Shown here one piece after another: positions 11,311 to 23,941 of a stretch of 64,000 bases of DNA. The stretch is from Chaetoderma sp. LZ-2023a. Taxonomy: Eukaryota; Mollusca; Caudofoveata; Chaetodermatida; Chaetodermatidae. The notes under the pieces were generated by a model. The model did no database searches, was not told the origin of the DNA, and was given only the letters and a program-made list of their open reading frames with translations. A program made the position numbers and the translations under genes. Numbering within the stretch: position 1 is the first letter of the stretch; every line of letters begins with the position of its first letter. The DNA is taken from the NCBI GenBank assembly GCA_034401795.1, contig CM067360.1, forward strand, positions 119,224,067-119,288,066, in the 5' to 3' direction.

Positions 11311-12039
11311 AGATGAAGCCATTGTAATGTCTACCTGCTAAACCGATAATATATTAATATGTACTGGCAGGAAAGCAACCGTAGCATGGAAAAATCTTCA
11401 TGTTTCAGATCTGTGTATGTGAGCCTTCGACATGTGCCAATGTCGTATCAGAGCAATGCATGAGAAACACAATATACACTGCATTGCCAATAATGAGGTC
11501 AGCACGCACGATGGGAAATTATATTTTGTTCTTTGGTGGTTGATCTGTATTGGAACACTATTCAGAGGGAGAGTATCAATATGATAATAAACTGAATCAA
11601 AGCAAGGATACAACCCCACACGTGTCTGGATTCTCTGAGCATAGAATGATCTGGTTGTATATACTCTCGGCGTGATATCCTTTCATGTGTCTGCATTGTT
11701 ATGAAGAATATCATATATTGGATATCTCAGTAGCAATATGCCATCATTTAACAATGCCATTATGGCGGCTTTGGTGAGACGATACAAAAGCGTGACAGAA
11801 CAGCAATGCACAGTGTCTTCTGCGGGCGATGCTATGACCCTGGTATATATTGTGAAATTGAAATTTGAACTGGAACAATATATCTAGATCACACAATCTT
11901 TCAGAATGTGTGTTCTCGGTATGTTCTAAAACACTTTCCGTATGCTTGGATCCGAGACAATAAATGAGGTGAACATAATGATCTTGAGATAATTATTCCC
12001 CTCCTCATGCAACGAAAGAAGACATTGCATTCTCTTTCT

Positions 12040-12510
<471 letters not shown>

Positions 12511-12585
12511 TTTTAAGAAACCTACACAGCTGTTGAATATTTTGAAACTAGTTTGACTGGGTGATGTTGATGTCTATGGATATAT
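12511..12585 (+). repeat. FB-1 fragment, copy J, abutting microsatellite
   Basis: Starts directly after the microsatellite with AAGAAACCTACACAGCTG, then TTGAATATTTTGAAACTAG and GACTGGGTGATGTTG. Everything 5' of the middle is replaced by GCGT repeat. Confidence 0.75.
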
Positions 12586-12982
12586 CTAACATATATATTG
12601 TGTACAGTTTCGGAACACTATAGCTCTCCCTAATACAGGCATGGTTCCGGAGACTACTGCTCGGACAACTAGGGCCGCGCAAATCGATGACGAAACAATA
12701 TAGAGATACCAATATTGACCAGGTGATTTTGATCATCTCCAGATTACGCCTGTTGACAGGAATTATTTAAACTAAATAGATTGATTAGAAATGCGTGGCA
12801 GCACTCACACTTTAAATACATTTTCTGTGTAACGATAACGATATAATTTCTGCCACCCAGATATCAATTCTGCCATCCGAAACCATAATTATACAAGTAA
12901 TAGTTTTCTTCAACAATCCCATCCCTGTATACCCTTAATGACGACGGTTTGCTTCTAGTGCCCAGTTGTCAAAACTATTCGA

Positions 12983-13038
12983 ATATTTCGAGTATTCGTG
13001 TGTATATTATACGAATACATACTGTATACGAATACCGA
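12983..13038. repeat. Short nested inverted repeats around GTATTCG
   Basis: GTATTCG and CGAATAC words alternate around TATATTATA, so the strand can fold several ways. No element boundaries seen. Confidence 0.55.
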
Positions 13039-13580
13039 GCTCTAATCATAACGGCATATAATTGAATGGCCGAACAGATCTAGCCAATGTAAAGGTTGCC
13101 TACTAAATCAGTACTATACAAAGATGCACTGCTAAGCGATCTTAGCATGGAAACGTTGCTTCTCTTGGCATTGGAAGCTCGCAAGATGTGATTTAAAGAT
13201 GAAATAACCAGCCCCATTACCAAAAGCAATTCCCACGTGACAATCAGAATAATTCACTATGCCACTATGTTCATGCTTCAGATCTGTTTATGTCAGCCGC
13301 CGACATGTATCTAATGTGGAAACAGAGCAGTGCGTCAGAAACCAATTGCTAAATATAGACTGCATCACCAATAATTGGGTCAATATATTCTATGGTAAAT
13401 TGGATTTTGTTCTTTGATGGTTCATATGCATTGGATGTCTATACAATGTGACCAAACATACATCAAAGCGAGGATACAGTCCCACACGTGTTTGGATTCT
13501 CTGAAGATAGATTGAATTGGTTATATATTTGCATGGCGTGGTACTCTTTTATTGGTCTGCATCGTTACAAAGAATAGTAT

Positions 13581-13607
13581 ATACACCTGTGCAAAAGTTA
13601 AGCACCA
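13581..13607 (+). repeat. Tc1 left terminal inverted repeat
   Basis: 27 bp beginning ATACACCTGTGCAAAAG, perfect reverse complement of the right end. TIR symmetry extends three more bases into TATA, so the exact end versus the TA duplication is ambiguous. Confidence 0.95.
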
Positions 13608-13892
13608 GCAAAAACAATAGAACGTAGAAACATGATGGTACAACTAGGCTGCCATACTTTTTGTCCCCGCGTTAGCTGACATAATTCCAAGTACGAAATG
13701 CACATGCATGCATGACTTCACGCCGCTTGGTGTCCGTGCGTGGCGGGAAACAGCACACGTGTTCAGTTATATAAAAGTCCAGTTTGAGGTGTAGAACATT
13801 ACATACAGATTTAGGCGACAAGATTAGGAATTGTGTGTTCATGACCGTGGTTTATTTGTACAGAGAGAATTAGCTCTTGATTGTGAACCGCT

Positions 13893-14900
13893 ATGGCAAG
13901 ACGAAGGTTAAGTGATCGTGTGAAATGGCAAATCATAGGCATGCATACCACTGGTATGTCATGCAGAGAGATTGGCAGACAGCTGACCATTAACCATACT
14001 GTAATCAGTCGTTTGATTGCAAACCATGGGCAAACTAACGAGGTGAAGGACAGGCCTATATCTGGAAGACCGAAGAAGACTACTGCCCGTGATGATCGAG
14101 CCCTAGTACGCCTTGTTAGGAGATCTCCATTCACCAACAGCAGAGTGCTCAGCCAATATGGGAAACGCGCAATAGAGTGTCAATGTCTACCGTCAAAAGG
14201 AGACTGTATGCTGCTGGCATGAAAGCTAGGAGACCTGTCAGACATCCTCTCCTCACTGCACACCACAAAGAGGAGCGTCTGAGGTGGTGCAACGAAAGAA
14301 GACACTGGAACATGAGATCCTGTGGACGGGTACACTGGTCCGATGAAAGTCGGTTCCTGCTTCATGCCACAGATGGTCGAACTCGTGTATGGAGGTCCAG
14401 ACGCACGGCGTACGACCAACGTAACATCATGGAAGAAGTTCCATTTGGTGGAGCTTCCGTTATGATATGGGGGTGCATCTCATTTGATTGTAAGCTGGAT
14501 CTGTTGACTGTACCTGGAACACTAAATGGACATACTGGATAGAGTTGTGGTCCATCATTTTGTAAATCATGCACCTGGAACCCACCCTATATTCATGGAT
14601 GACAACGCCCGACCACATCGTGCTAGAGCTGTGCATGAATACCTCCACCAGAATGCCATCGAAACCCTACCATGGCCAGCAAGGAGCCCTGACATGAACC
14701 CTATTGAGCATATCTGGGACATTCTGGGAAACATGGTGAGAAGGAGGGATCCTCCTGTGCAGAACCTACAGGAATTAACAGACGCACTCCATCTTGAATG
14801 GCAACGAATACCACAATGGCGTATCAGTCGGTTGGTGGCCAGCATGAGACGTCGTGTCCAGGCCGTCATACAGGCACAATGTGGATATACCCGGTATTAA
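13893..14900 (+). pseudogene. Tc1-type transposase, two frameshifts
   Basis: The ATG at 13893 opens a paired-like helix-turn-helix domain (MARRRLSDRVKWQIIGMH, then a GRPKKT hook) typical of Tc1 transposases. The frame then shifts near 14145-14175; the continuation has TVKRRLYAAGMKARRP and the first catalytic region HWSDESRF. A second shift near 14525-14550 moves into the last part, with the second catalytic region FMDDNARPH and the third region SPDMNPIEHIWD. All three catalytic blocks of a DD34E-like core are recognisable. About 335 codons in total, near the usual Tc1 length. With two shifts the protein cannot be made from this copy, but the intact ends could still be moved by a related enzyme. 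Confidence 0.93.
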
Positions 14901-15198
14901 TAATGACAGTCTCAAACTCGTGCACAGATGTTAAACTTCGTTTTCAGACACCATTAATGACAATCTAGCCACGTGTGTCAACTGTAGGGCAATAGTTGTC
15001 AGTTGTGTCAACGTAACCATATTCAGGCCTCGTTTTCAACTTCAAACAAAAACATACAGTGTTTCCCCACCATCATAATCAGCATTCCTCTAGTTGCATT
15101 ATTACCTCTTGCACTAAGATGGATGCGTACATAAATGTGTATGCTATTGCTTTCTTCATAGCACATGAATATACCCTCGCATGTGCGTAAAAATAGGG

Positions 15199-15225
15199 TG
15201 GTGCTTAACTTTTGCACAGGTGTAT
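15199..15225 (-). repeat. Tc1 right terminal inverted repeat
   Basis: 27 bp ending GCACAGGTGTAT, perfect reverse complement of the left end, followed by ATAT. Confidence 0.95.
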
Positions 15226-16030
15226 ATATTGAATTTCTCATTAGCAATCTGCAATCCTTTAACAATGCCATTATGACGGTATGTGTGGGCTGATACAAAA
15301 GCATGGCACGGCACCATTGTTCAATGCTTTTCAGCCACGCGTTGGCTACAGCTCTGACGCCTAGACACACGAAAGAAGATGAGGGAAGAATATATTTAGC
15401 AAATACCAAAATTGACTAGATGATTTGGCCAGCTGCAGATCTTCTCCGGGGAAATTACGACAGCTCATGCCCACATACACACATACACGTCCCATGCAGC
15501 ACGTCTCCTTTACTAGGAACCCCACTATAATTTTTAACACTATTTTGAGCTTAGCTAGCGACCTTTAATACCTGAGTGAGCGAGGCTGAGAATGGCACCA
15601 TCCACTGTTTCTATTGCCTACACAACATGGAGAGGTGACTGAGCCCTATAAAATAATAGACGTGGTGCACGGGAATCAGACATTCTGACCTCTGTTGCAA
15701 TAGAGAATACATAAATCCATTATGATGCCTTTGCTGTGCTTAATGCAATGCCAATATCCATTATCGTACGGGAGCGGTTAGCAATGCACAATGTAGCTAA
15801 TCATTACCATCGGCATGTGGCCATTGTCACTGCAATGCCCTTTGTAGTTCCACATCCGTTCCAATGAGCACGTGTATAATAAATGAATATTAGTCGATTA
15901 CGCCTCTTGCCAGGCATCCTTTACACTAAATTGATTGATTAGATGTGCATGGCAGCGCCCTCGCAGTCTACCTACATTGTCTGTGTAATGGTAAAGATAT
16001 AATGTATGTCACCCAGACTGATGTCAATTC

Positions 16031-16445
16031 CGTGAAGACATATTTAGACAAAGCAACACGCTTCCTATAGCATTCCAAGTTGAAGACACTGCAGTTCCAT
16101 CAAACACATTATAGCCATACGATGGTGTGTTCTAAAACGATGTCTCACATAATGCAGAATAGTTATATCATGCCGATATATCAATCTTATGTTTAATGTG
16201 TTTTGAGGTATTAACAACATCTCGCATTATTGCGACAGAGTGCGTCAAACAAATGACACGAAAATAGCAGTGTTATGTGAGAGAACACTATCCTCCATGA
16301 TGATCTTATCTACGTTAACCATGACCGATTCACCGAGTTATTTATAAAGTCATATCAGTGATGGATACACTGGAATGGACCATTTCCACCCTTCTGTCAG
16401 AAACAGAAACGTGCATTGCACCCACCATGGTAACATCTATTTAAA
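16031..16445. other. Unassigned intergenic DNA
   Basis: No gene or element recognised. Confidence 0.5.
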
Positions 16446-16449
16446 CCAG

Positions 16450-16855
16450 CATTGTGTGTGCAAAAAAGAGCCGATCAGATTCCACATCATCGGATTGGAA
16501 GCCACTGTGTAGTGCAATGCGGCCACGTTAACAACAGTCTATTGTGTGACAGCATTCAGTTATTGAGTGCAATAAGAATCGCGAATAACATGAGCGCACT
16601 ATTGACTTATTACATCACCCGCATATGTGTCTTCAAAGAAAATTAACAAGTTCTGAGGTATGATAACATTCTCTTAGTTATGGCAGAACATGAACATAGT
16701 CGGCCTAACATATAACCTCAACAGGTTAGACATTTAAGTCAGCAGAGATCAAACAGTAACACTAACATAGTTTATGATTCTGATGAAAAAGAAGCATATC
16801 TATAAACACTTACAAAGTGGCTTTGAATGAGGTTGCTAGGCCTGACGTCATGCAC
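16450..16855 (+). repeat. Dispersed repeat R4, copy 1
   Basis: Matches 49.92-50.33 kb in order: TGTGTGTGCAAAA, a GCGRCCACGTTAACAACRGTC block, TTACATCACCC, ACAAGTTCTGAGGTATG, and AAAAAGAAGCATA. A TGACGTCA lies at its right edge (16843-16850). No long frame; family unknown. Confidence 0.7.
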
Positions 16856-17447
16856 GAGCGTGTAGTTTGTTTCTGTATTAATTATGTGTATAACCTTATC
16901 ATTTGCTGCTGTCTTTTCATTTAACAATCAATCTGAACCCGCACGTCATCACTTTTACAAACCCTCATAAGTTAATGTTTCCATATCTAGAACAAAATAA
17001 TGCTGGAATTTTAAAGCATTATTTTCAACATTATTTGCATCTAGGAATTGTTCCCAGTCAAATCCTTATCACTATGAACTCCTTAGCATGTTCTCCAACT
17101 CGTTTTGCTCTCAGTATCTGTGTTAACCCTGTAATGTGCAACCAGTCTCAAAATTACTTTGCAATGGTCATGAGACAAGTCAATGTACTGGCGAAGAGAA
17201 AATTATCTTTGAAAATTAACCGCTGCAACTGCTGGCTCATTAACCTGTCAGCCATTCCAAGTGTACACTTTCAAACAATTGCTTAAAACTTCTGAGCTTG
17301 CAATTATCAATAGTTTAAATTTGTTCACTATCTCCAAGCATGTGTTTTGGGTAAACAATTGTGTAACATACAACATTAACTCGGTCTGGCCTAAGCTATA
17401 TATTTGTTCTCGCTCTTATAACATGCTACACCATTTATAACGTAAGA
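16856..17447. other. Unassigned DNA with one 127-codon chance frame
   Basis: An open frame at 16903-17286 has no recognisable domain, no signal peptide and no good initiation context. I do not call it a gene. Confidence 0.45.
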
Positions 17448-17560
17448 AGCATTGTGTTGGATATTTTGAAACTAATTAGATTGGAAAATGCTGTTTCCTC
17501 TGACCGCAACAGTTTCATGTCGAATTTGTTCTAAGCTACTAAAACATCTTAACTGCATGG
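17448..17560 (+). repeat. FB-1 fragment, copy K (weak)
   Basis: GTTGGATATTTTGAAACTAAT followed by GGAAAATGCTGTTTCC and CGCAACAG resembles the FB-1 hairpin core. The flanks are lost. Confidence 0.45.
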
Positions 17561-17754
17561 TTGCCTACGAGATGAACTCTAGGGGCCCACGGATCAATAT
17601 AATTGACTTACTATATGCTATGCGATTTGAAACAACTAGATGGCGTATTTTGTCACCCACCTGCTTTATGAGCGAACATTTTTTGCATCATGGTGGTCAT
17701 GTTCAGGTATAAATAGCAGAACTAGGAATGACAAAACATAACCCCTATGCAGAA

Positions 17755-18060
17755 TCGATATCTAGCTATTGCCACGCACATGCTCAGCTAAGCCCGCCTT
17801 TCTGTGCACGTGTGCTGGAATTAATGTATATACTTTGAAGGCTGAATTAACTGAAATCACAGATTCAATGTATGCTGATAAACATTGAATATTTTGAAAT
17901 TGATGATGTTGCTATCGATGCCAGCAACAGCTGCCAGCCAAATTCGTTTTAACAATTTGTAAATCTATCAAAACATAAAATTGATACACTTGACATGCTC
18001 TCGAGATTCCTGACATAGCTATAATACGTTATCATGCATATGACATCAACCTAAATGGAG
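17755..18060 (+). repeat. FB-1 miniature element, copy L
   Basis: ATCTAGCTATTGCCACGC, CAGCTAAGCCCGCC, GTGTGCTGGAATTAATG, then the AACATTGAATATTTTGAAATT core with GATGCCAGCAACAGC and a decayed tail. Confidence 0.65.
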
Positions 18061-18349
18061 CGCCATTGAGCATGCCATCTTATATATGAATGGCAGGTTG
18101 TATCCTGCTATTACATGTGCCTTTCTGTCTCACCAATGCATTAACAAAAATCGAACAATATCACCATTATTGTATGATACACTACCACCATCTTATGCCG
18201 CTACATGCGAAATGGTTAATAAGACATATTCCTTCTCAACTGTTGCTATGCATTCTTTGTTAGATTCCATTGTTCAAAAGGACCTACTTAGTACTAATCC
18301 AGCTCCGGACTTGCCATACTGGATGATGTCATACATAGTAAAGTAGCAA

Positions 18350-20365
18350 TAACATGTGTAAGGCCGCATTATTGCTATTGCCACCAGGGATCACTCCCCA
18401 AGCAGCAGCAGCGGATGTGGTTGCAGCACTGCTCAGCAGCAGTACTGGTGGAGCTGTGCATGCCCGCACGCCTCATCACCCCCGGCGGGTACAAGTGACA
18501 CCCGATGTGGGGCTCGAGTGGAAATTGAACATGCCATGGGTATCAACCCTTGTATGTTCCAGTCTCCATGTTATTTCAATGTGTACACTTCAGATGAAGA
18601 AATGGAGTTTATAGGCGGTAGGATGTTGTGAACTCTCACCAACCATCACATACCACTCGCCGATGCAGGATCATGAGCACCCATACGATGAGATTACTTG
18701 CCAATAAGATATGCGCCGTTCATAGATGCTTCATGGGTGGGTGATCAGTATATGACGTTGTATGACATCCGTGATGGGATTCATTCAACACCGCTGGATG
18801 ACGTACAACATAGTAACCATCCCCTAAGGGGACTAATAACTATATCACGCCCTGTGCACCCACACTTGGCAACAGCAACTGATCAGTTGAAAAATGCACA
18901 GGCCAACAAACCGGTGTTCCAATCCAATCACCAATGGCACCATGTGGTAATTCACCACAATGGTACCAACAATGGAACACAGAGCCATAAGTACCAATGA
19001 TTAATCAGCCACCAGCCTATGCTCATTACACCAATTACCGATGTCTCTCTCCAAGTATCTTTAATTATAGGGAACGCCTGCCTGCGTATCCCCCAGGCCT
19101 ATTAGGCAAACGGAGCGAATACCGGTGAGAAATCTTATACCACCAGGTCACCCTACAGAAAATAACATACCACCTCGCTATGATGCATTGCACTATCACG
19201 GCGCCAACTATAAGTGCCAATTTGAAATAATCAGTAGAACGAACGTTTGGCCTACTCATCAAATGGGAGAATACCTAGCCACAACACTATACGGGAACAC
19301 CATCTTATAGTGAGTTGAAAAACGCGTTGTTAGAATGTTTTGGACGTACGGCCCTTGGAGAGATGAGCTGTTTGCAGGTCGAAAACTTATGATGGCGGGC
19401 AAATGAAACGCTTCCTGAACTGGCAAACCACATTAGGCGATTAGTCGCATGGGCTTATCCCAGTACTAACCCAGAAGGAGTTACTCATTTACAATTTAAT
19501 ACTTTTATTGATGTCCTGAGTGGTGAACCGTCTCTGAAAGAGAAACTGTTTTCTGTTAGAACACAGAAATCTACAAACACTAATAGCCACCGCCATTCGA
19601 GTAGAAAACTACCTAGAATGGGAAAAGAATGCCCAATGTCAAGTACACCCTCTTAATGAATTAATCGCCAGCAGTTCCAATAGTACTGCCTGCACCACAC
19701 CCATTCCATCGTAACTGAAGTAGGCACCTTACAAAAAAAACACTGCCTCGAAACAATTTTGCACTACAAAGCAGAGGCCATGGCCAGTCCCACCGTGCGG
19801 ACCACAGTATCACCCCAGGTAGGGGTAACCAGTCCCACCGTGCGGACCACAGTATCACCCCAGGTAGGGGTAACCAGCATAACAATTTCAATGGGTAAAA
19901 TGTCAATTAACGGTTAGAGGAAATCACTAAACAGATTGCCTTTCTAACCAATCGTCTGCATACCTTATCCACAGCGGTGGCACAGACCACAAATAGTCCC
20001 TTTATAAACCATCCTACACCGACCACTACCCCACTGAACACATGTTTTTGATGATGTCAAATGGGACATTGGAGGGAATGGTGTCCGAACCGTCCGGCAT
20101 CCATGGCACTGCAGCTAGAGCAAAATAAACTACCAACATGAAATCAGGTTAACTAACAGGGTCATTGACGGAAGAGTCCATTCAGTGCCCGGTTAAGACA
20201 AACACTGACTCAAAAGCTAATGATGACGGTTCACTGGAACCCTCTCAAATTAGCATAGCATTAGCCCCTCTAGCTGAACCTATAAGGAATAATAATTGCA
20301 CAAAAACAGGTTCCCAATCAACTGTACCGCAGACACACAATGATTTATAATTACTAATGCATACA
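18350..20365 (+). mobile_element. Ty3/gypsy LTR retrotransposon fossil, gag side
   Basis: A broken gag region. The recognisable part is at about 19330-19620, where the predicted peptide has a gypsy capsid pattern (ETLPEL.. followed by LVAWAYPSTNPEGV and FIDVLSGEPSLKEK). Upstream sequence keeps a protein-like composition but no firm domain. The element is clearly dead, with several breaks. I could not find its left LTR. It lies on the same strand as the pol region at 33.4-37.2 kb, and the two are separated by the Polinton, so they may be the halves of one element. Old, judging by decay. Confidence 0.7.
19784..19873 (+). repeat. Exact 45-bp tandem duplication
   Basis: Two identical 45-bp units starting CCAGTCCCACCGTGCGGACC, within the gag side of the gypsy fossil. 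Identity of the units means the duplication is younger than the element around it. Confidence 0.95.
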
Positions 20366-20690
20366 TGGCCGGTATAGTTAAGGCGTGAGCTCCTTGTTTT
20401 GCGTTTATTAGCAAACTTAAAATCACAGGTTCAAATCTCGCTATTACCATTTGTGGATAACTCGGCCATTTCTTGTCCGGATTTTAAAATGGTAAACAGT
20501 TTTGAAATTCTCGCTTCATTCCGGTTCTAATCGATGCCAACAACGCCGAGAATGAAGTGATTTCTCGGTACAATATAAGCGTACACTCTCTCACAGTACT
20601 GACACGTGGATCTGACGCGTGAGCATGCGCGCTACGTGCTAGTAGTGTCGGGGTCAAAAGGATACCACTTCCCTCAACTGGATTTCCATT
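20366..20690 (+). other. Possible protease-side remnant of the gypsy fossil
   Basis: Between the gag side and the Polinton. One stretch has a weak retropepsin-like look, but I cannot confirm it. The Polinton left end must lie near the end of this interval. Confidence 0.3.
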
Positions 20691-20707
20691 TAGACAAATG
20701 AGTAGGG

Positions 20708-20760
20708 GCTGAATGCCCATTTAGAGACAAGCCTCCACAGTGATATACACCACTGATCGA
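20708..20760 (-). repeat. Single inverted copy of the Polinton end repeat
   Basis: Contains CATTTAGAGACAAGCCTCCA and GATATACACCACTGATCGA, the reverse complement of the 77-bp unit repeated at the right end. It marks the left terminal region of the Polinton. Confidence 0.75.
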
Positions 20761-21712
20761 CATCAACCACAGGGCCGGCCTCTCTCTATTCTGTGTAGGG
20801 TCAGACAAACACATAGTCTCTGCTGGAGTCGCATCAACACGATGGGGCCACCCATAGGAGCTTCCATCTACCTTGTCAACGCTCACCTGGGAGGAGGCTA
20901 AAGTGGTTAGCATGTGAACCACGGCGGACTCTGGCAGTTTCACATGTTATGCAGTGAATCTGGTGCTGAGCAGGGGTTTTCAGCAGACAACCACGGCCTA
21001 CCCTCTCCACCCCATAGAAGGGGCAGACATCTCTTCATGTGGGTGAAAGCAGTCGTAAATGTTTCTCCGCAAGGGGTCGACCCAAGGATTGTACTGGGGG
21101 TCATCCCAGAAGTGGGCCCACTTACATCTAATATCATGGCAGTCTCAGCGCCCTGTGCCACTGATGTAGACGCCAGCACGCGCAGTATGATGAGAATAAT
21201 GGCCATATATGAAGAGTTAAACTGAACAGAGTGAACCCCTAGAGAAATATCTAGTGATCTTCATCCCCTCAGTGGCAGGGGCTAGCTGCTCCACTCTGTC
21301 GCCGGCTAAGAAACATAGCCCTGGGACTATATGAGTCATTTGCGGGCTAGTAAGTCTGACTCGCTGAAGCAGTTTAACAGAACACTTGACTTCGGATACA
21401 TGTGACACCCCAATACGAATGGACGACACATCAGGAGCTTTCCACCTGTGACTCCGATCCGGTGACCCACCCTCGTTACGGAGACACCTTCACCTATGTA
21501 GGTGAGGAAGGATGATGTTTCTATAACAACATGATAGTCGAGGGGAGTTTCCCCGGTGTCCACTTCGGCTTCAACACTGCTATCAACGCACCCACGCGTA
21601 GTACGAGCCATACAAGTGGTCCGACCCCGCTTCCCATGGTAGCTCTACCTGTCGTGTCAGGCCTAGCTATCATGGTGCTCGGGATCAGCCTACACCGCCG
21701 CTAGCTTTATGA

Positions 21713-22171
21713 CTATCCTGACTCTCTACAGTAGCAGTGGGGACCACAGTGAGACAGCTTGATATGCCCTACATCACCTATACCCGCTGCCAACATGCAC
21801 ATCCAATGGCTGGAGGGTTTGCCAGCGCATCCATTTTCCAGCTTGTAGTATCGCAGAGCCTTGTTTAGCTCTGAGTCTGGTGAGGCCATGGCGGTCTGCA
21901 ACTGCTGGAACACATCTCGCAGATACTCCTGATCCCTGTAGACACCTTTAGCTCGTAGGAGCTGCTCGACGATACTCCCGCCCATGATAAGGTATTCGAG
22001 GAAGCAGATCTGCCCCTTGCCAAATCCTGGATAGAGCTTTACAGCTGTCAGCTCCTCTGTCATCTCAACACCGGAAAGCTGAGCGAGCTCATCTGGTGTC
22101 TTTTTCTTGTAGTCCTCCAACTCCCTCCGGAAGACATCATAGTACTTCTCGCATAGCATGAGCACGGACAT
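21713..22171 (-). CDS. Polinton-borne protein of unknown function, 152 aa
   Basis: A 152-codon minus-strand frame near the left end of the Polinton. The first two thirds are charged and helix-rich (YYDVFRRELEDYKKKTPDEL), the last third Cys/His-rich. I do not recognise a domain; it lacks a visible adenain-type protease signature. It belongs to the Polinton by position. Confidence 0.5.
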   Translation of the reverse strand: MSVLMLCEKYYDVFRRELEDYKKKTPDELAQLSGVEMTEELTAVKLYPGFGKGQICFLEYLIMGGSIVEQLLRAKGVYRDQEYLRDVFQQLQTAMASPDSELNKALRYYKLENGCAGKPSSHWMCMLAAGIGDVGHIKLSHCGPHCYCRESG

Positions 22172-22431
22172 GTTTAAGATGTCTTAATAGAGAGATGAAT
22201 ATTCCTGAGTACCAACCCAGCCACCTGGCAAGACGCAAACTGGGAAGATCTTATTAGCTCTCTCGACACGGGACACAGACGTTTACCCGTGTTGTATACT
22301 CAGTGCTACAGATCGTGAAGCAACTGCCCGAGAGAGAGGTGAGTCTTCAGAAGGTGAAGAACCTGCTGCGAACCAAGACACAGTAATTACTGACCAAAGC
22401 AAAACCTCTGGCAGTCCATGTCGCCAGTAAC

Positions 22432-22695
22432 GTGGTGGTGAATGTGGCCATGGTGAAGATGACAACGGGAAGTGAGGTTCTTCCTGCAGCCACTGCGGCT
22501 GTCCTTCCTACAGTGGTGAGTTGGGTGGCCGGGCAGTGTTTCAGAATAACTCACACCATCCAAAAGATCGCCCTCAGTGGTGCCGCTTACACTGCTGCCG
22601 GCAAGATCATGGGTGAATGTGTTACACTAATGGAGGCCGCGGTTCTAGGGCTAGCAACGAGTGCCATGGCTGAGATCATCGTCGCCTACGTTTAA
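22432..22695 (+). other. Polinton-borne small hydrophobic protein
   Basis: About 87 codons, rich in Ala, Val and Gly, with two likely membrane segments. Small hydrophobic proteins are common in Polintons. Function unknown; the true start is unclear. Confidence 0.4.
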
Positions 22696-22958
22696 CCCCT
22701 CTCAATAGTGAGAGATGGATCATGAGACCCATGCAGCATATGAGGCATGGCGTGCTGGAGGGCGGTGTGTATCCTATAGTCGAGCACGCGGACTGAGGAT
22801 TGCTAATGTTCCGGAATGGTCGACCGCCCACAAGGCGTGCCCCTGCAGAGAGGGCCAGTACCCTGAGCACTGCTACCTATTCTTTTGGCCGACTGGGTGG
22901 TCCTCCTATGCCCAACTATTTCACTGGGGTATGACTAGTAGGTTTAAGTTTTCTGTAC

Positions 22959-23450
22959 ATGATTATGACTCTGTCACTCACAGAAAGCAAAGAGCTAGGC
23001 GATCTTGCTCACTTGGGCGAGGCACGCCTCGGTTCAAAGGACACTGTTTCCCCTATCTCCTTCCTAGACTTCGATGAGAAGGGAGACCCGCGGGAGATCC
23101 GGGGTACCATCCCAGCCCGAGATCTCATCGGGATCACTGATACGGTAGGACAATCGGCCATTAACAAGGCCAAGTCTGTATACAAGGGGATGGGCATCAA
23201 GGAGAGGGCGACGATGCCAGGTATGCTCGGAGTCGATGAGGCTGGAGCCATCAAGGTTATGGCGGTGTCCTATGCACAGGACCTGGTTAAGGATCTCCTG
23301 AGACCACGGAGCACATTCATCCAGGATGGAGGGAATCTCAAGATAGGCACCCTCAGCCTGAACAGTATCACCATCGACAGCCAAACAGGTGCAAGTGCTG
23401 TCGACAGCCTCCGGCTACCAGAGGTGCTGGGGATAGGTTTGTCCGCATAA
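22959..23450 (+). other. Polinton-borne protein of unknown function, about 163 aa
   Basis: A plus-strand frame with good protein composition (LGDLAHLGEARLGSKDTVSP near the start). No recognised domain. It may be a structural protein, given its place upstream of the ATPase, but this is inference. Confidence 0.45.
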
Positions 23451-23838
23451 GTAAGCCCACAGGATAGTCATAGCGTTGCGTGTATCATACATATACTGGA
23501 TGTACTAGACACTGTGGGTGCTGACACAGGCCCTCTACGCTATCTTCTCAGTTGCTGCTGGGATTTCATGCTTGATGCCTCCATCGCATCATTCGTGTCC
23601 GCCAGAGTAGCAGGATGATCCTCAGGCTACCAGAGGTGAAGGTGTCAGGGCTCTTGAATTTGCCGTTTAAGGCCACAGGATAGTCATGGCTTCCCATGCA
23701 TGTATCATACAGATACTGGATCCACTAGCCACTGTGGGTGTTGACACAGGCCCTCTACGCTATCTTCTCAGCTGCTGCTGGGATTTCATGCTTGATGCCT
23801 CCATGGCATCCTTCGTATCTGCCGGAGATGCAGGATTC
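23407..23838 (+). repeat. 216-bp tandem duplication inside the Polinton
   Basis: Two diverged units offset by about 216 bp. Landmarks CACAGGATAGTCAT, GGCCCTCTACGCTATCTTCT and GGGATTTCATGCTTGATGCC appear in both. The divergence indicates that the duplication is not recent. Confidence 0.85.
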
Positions 23839-23941
23839 CCCGCTCTGCAGGCGAAAGAGCTGATGCAGAAAGTACTGCCGTTTAGTCTCCCAGATATAGA
23901 CGGGGCTACTGCCGACCATGTGCTAACCATCCTCTGCATGC

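Larger units (their letters stand above)
13578..15228 (+). mobile_element. Tc1/mariner-superfamily DNA transposon
   Basis: About 1.65 kb, bounded by perfect 27-bp terminal inverted repeats at 13581-13607 and 15199-15225, both reading ATACACCTGTGCAAAAGTTA inward. They are flanked by TATA, consistent with insertion at TA and TA duplication. The inside holds a Tc1-type transposase in three pieces. Repeat R2 copy 1 at about 11703-11720 shows the matching site without the insert. Confidence 0.93.
13265..16030 (+). repeat. Dispersed repeat R2, copy 2, split by Tc1
   Basis: The left part (13265-13578) and right part (15229 onward) align with R2 copy 1 as one continuous block, with the Tc1 element in between. 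A further matching block is at 15880-16010. Alignment by eye only. Confidence 0.7.

Noticed and set aside
15023-15409. 128-codon minus-strand frame across the Tc1 right end
   Set aside because: It crosses the Tc1 terminal repeat into R2 and has no domain; a chance frame.
16903-17286. 127-codon plus-strand frame as a gene
   Set aside because: No domain, no plausible splice context, and composition like the surrounding AT-rich DNA.
19661-19906. Minus-strand frame with a repeated WLPLPGVILWSARWDW peptide
   Set aside because: It is the shadow of the exact 45-bp duplication within the gypsy gag side.
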